Below, one piece after another: positions 61,548 through 64,000 of a DNA stretch of 64,000 bases (positions are counted from its first letter, which is position 1; the number at the start of each line of letters is the position of its first letter). This DNA comes from Mucilaginibacter sp. UR6-1 (GTDB taxonomy: Bacteria > Bacteroidota > Bacteroidia > Sphingobacteriales > Sphingobacteriaceae). The translations under genes were made by a program, and so were the position numbers. The stretch lies in assembly GCF_020880975.1 (NCBI RefSeq), contig NZ_JAJIWP010000001.1, forward strand, positions 434,001 through 498,000, in the 5' to 3' direction. The notes under the pieces were generated by a model, which was given only the letters and a program-made list of their open reading frames with translations, was not told the origin of the DNA and searched no databases.

Positions 61548-61886
61548 GTACTCGATTGGTTTTTTGTGAAGTTATAGCAGTTTGGTAAGAATTAATTAAT
61601 TAATTAATTGCTAATTTTGTTAGCTAGTATATATTGTCGTTTAATTGCAAGTAGCCTGGTTTGTTAATTTAATAATTTTAGCATTATTAATTTTAGTAGC
61701 GGTTAATTGTCTAAAGAGTGTTTTTTTAATTAAGCATTTGATTTTTAATCAACAGGAAGGTATGATTGTCTTAATATTTAAAATCATGCGACTATTTTTC
61801 AACAACTGAGTACTTTTGCACCAATTGCTGATATGTCGGCCACATGTTTTATATTAGTTAGCATATCCCTATTTTGACCAGTTCAT
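61548..61886 (+). promoter_or_regulatory. AT-rich leader of the dnd operon
   Basis: About 340 bases without a gene. It contains an ATTA/TTAA tandem run near 61588-61610 and a TAnnTTTG-type -7 element TACTTTTG at 61812-61819, 67 bases before the dndC ATG. The high AT content differs from the GC-richer ICE backbone. Confidence 0.5.
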
Positions 61887-63206
61887 ATGTCGTTAGATAT
61901 TAAATTTTTAGAATCAGAGATACAGGATCAGTATCTTAACGATGACAGTCCAAGGCCTTGGATCATAGGCTTTAGCGGCGGAAAAGATTCTACCATGCTA
62001 CTTCAACTCGTATGGTTAGCAATTAAAAAACTACCCCAAGAATTGCGGACAAGGCATATCTATGTCGTTTGTAACGATACGCTTGTAGAGAACCCGAAGA
62101 TCGCGCAATTTGTGCACCATACTTTAAAAAAGCTGCAAAGCGCAGCGGCCAGTCAAGGCATGCCCATCACCGTGCATGAAACTACCCCGATCTTGGAAGA
62201 AACTTTTTGGGTCAACCTATTGGGGAAAGGATACCCGGCACCGAACAATATGTTCCGATGGTGTACCGAGCGTTTGAAGATCAACCCAACAACAGACTTC
62301 ATCAAAACCAAAATAAGTGAAACCGGTGAAGTGATCATTTTACTAGGAACGCGCAGCGCTGAAAGCTCTAACCGTGCCCGGAGTATCAAAAAATATGAAG
62401 TGAAAGGCGAAAGGCTGAGGAAACATATCCTGCCCAATGCCTACGTGTTCGCTCTGATCAAAGATGTACTTACCGATGAGGTGTGGACCTACCTGTTGCA
62501 GGTCGATCCGCCATGGGGTGGTACCAACCGCGACCTGGTGACCCTTTACCGAAATGCCAATGGCGGCGACTGTCCTTTAGTGATTGACGATACGACCCCG
62601 TCCTGCGGTAACAGTCGATTTGGCTGCTGGGTATGCACCGTGGTCAATAAGGATAAGTCAATGGAGGCGCTGATCGACAATGGCGAAGAATGGATGATTC
62701 CTTTATCCGACTTCCGAGATATGCTCCAGGAAGAACGAAACAATCGTGACTGGCGAGAAAAGAGGCGACGCAACAGCGATATCACAGGCGAAGATGTATG
62801 GGGGCCTTACTACCCAGAGAAGCGTGCTTTGATGCTGAAGACCCTATTGCAGGCACAAAAAGAAGTGCAGCAATCCGAACCCGACCTCGTGCTGATCAAT
62901 TACCAGGAACTGGTAGCGATCCAGGTTACCTGGCATCGCGATTCGATCTTCAACTACAGCGTGGCAGAAATATATAACGAAGTTTATGGTACCGACCTGA
63001 ATAAGACCGATTTCAGCGACAATACGATCTTTGAAAAGGAGATATTACAGGAGGCCTGCAATGATGATACGGAATTTGAACTGATCAACGAGCTGTTGGA
63101 AATTCAAAAATCCAGGTACATTATGGTGAACAATTATGGGTTACAGAGCGATATCGAAAATCATTTGGAACACCATATCAAACACAGGAAACAGGATGTT
63201 CATTAA
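61887..63206 (+). CDS. dndC: DndC, sulfur-incorporating DNA phosphorothioation protein
   Basis: 439 residues. The PP-loop SGGKDST is at 30-36 and the Fe-S cysteines are visible as Cys126 (FRWCTERLK) and Cys240/Cys247/Cys250 (PSCGNSRFGCWVC). This is the PAPS-reductase-like DndC that installs sulfur in the DNA backbone together with DndD, DndE and the cysteine desulfurase DndA/IscS. No DndA, DndB or DndE is in the window. It overlaps dndD by 11 bases. Confidence 0.95.
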   Translation: MSLDIKFLESEIQDQYLNDDSPRPWIIGFSGGKDSTMLLQLVWLAIKKLPQELRTRHIYVVCNDTLVENPKIAQFVHHTLKKLQSAAASQGMPITVHETTPILEETFWVNLLGKGYPAPNNMFRWCTERLKINPTTDFIKTKISETGEVIILLGTRSAESSNRARSIKKYEVKGERLRKHILPNAYVFALIKDVLTDEVWTYLLQVDPPWGGTNRDLVTLYRNANGGDCPLVIDDTTPSCGNSRFGCWVCTVVNKDKSMEALIDNGEEWMIPLSDFRDMLQEERNNRDWREKRRRNSDITGEDVWGPYYPEKRALMLKTLLQAQKEVQQSEPDLVLINYQELVAIQVTWHRDSIFNYSVAEIYNEVYGTDLNKTDFSDNTIFEKEILQEACNDDTEFELINELLEIQKSRYIMVNNYGLQSDIENHLEHHIKHRKQDVH

Positions 63207-64000
63207 TAAAATATCATTATCTAATTTCAGGGTTTATTACGGGAATAACGAACTCGACCTGGCTACTGATATCAGTAACAATATCTCGGTCATCGCCGGT
63301 AACAACGGCTTTGGCAAGACCTCGTTGTTGACTTCTCTTGTTTGGGGCCTTTACGGTAAATTAATGACGGATGTCGATGAGCGCTATCGTCAGGACATCC
63401 TGGAATCGGGTGGTTATAAGCGTTATTGCGAAAAATTGATGAACCGTCTCGCGCTGAGCGAATCGGGTGAAAAGATCGCAGCCCTACAGGAAGAAATTAC
63501 GCTTACACCTAACTCGGCAGCGAAGCTTGCGCTGAAAAAGCAATTGACTGGCTTTTCTTCTTTCAGCGTCGGCTTGCAATTATCCGGTCTGATGATCCCT
63601 TCGGTGCCTTGCGAATTTGTGGAGATCAAACGGACGTATGATATAAAAACCCACCAGGAGGACGTAGAAATTTTGATTGATGGCAAGGTTAATGAACTGA
63701 CCAAAGGTGTCGGACCTGAAATCTTTATTAATGATTTTATACTACCTAAGGAGATCGCTAAATTTTTCTTTTTCGACGCGGAGAAGATCGTTGCCCTGGC
63801 GGATATCAATACTGCAGATGAAAAGCGTTACCTAAGCCAGGCCTATGCCGAAGTATTAGGGATCAAGAAATATACCGACCTGAAAGGTAACCTGCAAAAT
63901 TTAAGGTTACGTTTAAGGCAGAAGTCCGCTGTAAAAAGTGATCGCAATGTACTGGAGAAACTCTCTAAACAGCTTACCCAAAACAAAAAGCTGGGCCAGC
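63196..64000 (+). CDS. dndD: DndD, SMC-like ATPase of DNA phosphorothioation (cut at right edge)
   Basis: 268 codons seen, continuing past the window end; the ATG at 63196 overlaps the dndC stop by 11 bases. Walker A is GNNGFGKT at 35-42 (VIAGNNGFGKTSLLTSL) preceded by NKISLSNFRVYYG, and the segment KEIAKFFFFDAEKIVALADI is the typical DndD block. Predicted to nick or open DNA with ATP. The full protein is expected to be ~670 residues. Confidence 0.93.
   Translation, partial: MFINKISLSNFRVYYGNNELDLATDISNNISVIAGNNGFGKTSLLTSLVWGLYGKLMTDVDERYRQDILESGGYKRYCEKLMNRLALSESGEKIAALQEEITLTPNSAAKLALKKQLTGFSSFSVGLQLSGLMIPSVPCEFVEIKRTYDIKTHQEDVEILIDGKVNELTKGVGPEIFINDFILPKEIAKFFFFDAEKIVALADINTADEKRYLSQAYAEVLGIKKYTDLKGNLQNLRLRLRQKSAVKSDRNVLEKLSKQLTQNKKLGQ

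Noticed and set aside
61588..61610. ATTA/TTAA tandem run as a repeat element
   Set aside because: Simple AT-rich run in an intergenic leader; no flanking structure, so not called as a feature of its own.
1..64000. tRNA, rRNA or insertion sequence genes
   Set aside because: No cloverleaf, rRNA or transposase pattern was recognised while reading; a covariance-model search would be needed to exclude small RNAs.

Overview
The window is the inside of a conjugative genomic island (an integrative conjugative element, ICE) from a Bacteroidota, most likely a Sphingobacteriaceae such as Mucilaginibacter or Pedobacter. The evidence is a complete Bacteroidota-type tra locus with MobA/MobB/MobC and RteC homologues, a SusC/SusD pair, TAnnTTTG-type -7 promoter elements and typical small Bacteroidota families. 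Genus is inference. No integrase, att site, tRNA or rRNA gene was recognised, so neither end of the element appears to lie in the window.

Layout. (1) 1-9.7 kb, minus strand: the N-terminal part of an excisionase-type HTH protein, then a compact five-gene cluster that looks like a defence operon (HEPN-motif protein, winged-helix protein, phospholipase-D-like protein, PD-(D/E)XK nuclease, CHAT caspase-like protease). (2) 9.8-22.1 kb: a DNA-damage module. A seven-gene minus-strand operon (with AlkB-like, Cdd1-like and S1/P1-type nuclease proteins) diverges from a plus-strand ImuA-ImuB-DnaE2 mutasome operon across an intergenic palindrome. Nearly the same palindrome (TACTAA-N5-TTAGTA class) recurs before the SRAP-type gene pair and before a small membrane-protein gene, suggesting one SOS-like regulon. 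(3) 22.2-46.8 kb, minus strand: the transfer operon. It holds the relaxase, a ParA-like protein, TraE/F/G/J/K/M/N, three tandem secreted paralogues, a DarB-like methylase-helicase giant, the coupling protein, an M23 hydrolase, an ArdC-like protein and accessory genes. (4) 46.8-50.1 kb: a repeat-rich gap, MobA, a hairpin cluster (candidate oriT), a primase-like protein and RteC.

(5) 50.1-53.5 kb: a small cluster with a C39-peptidase/ABC-membrane protein lacking its ATPase domain, a multipass membrane protein, a rhomboid protease, an unannotated 55-residue double-glycine-leader peptide that resembles a class II bacteriocin precursor, and an XRE regulator. (6) 53.6-60.1 kb: an HTH protein, MauE-like and DUF6520-like proteins, then SusD, SusC and a TlpA-like thioredoxin. 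(7) 60.2-64.0 kb: a small unknown gene, an interleaved inverted-repeat structure, two paralogous XRE regulators each behind a palindrome, and the start of a DNA phosphorothioation operon (dndC, dndD cut by the window edge).

Together the genes make a mobile island that moves itself (tra/mob), carries two apparent defence loci (the left cluster and dnd), a mutagenic repair module, a possible antimicrobial peptide locus and an outer-membrane uptake cassette. Functional statements rest on motifs read directly from the translations and on family knowledge; no database search was run.
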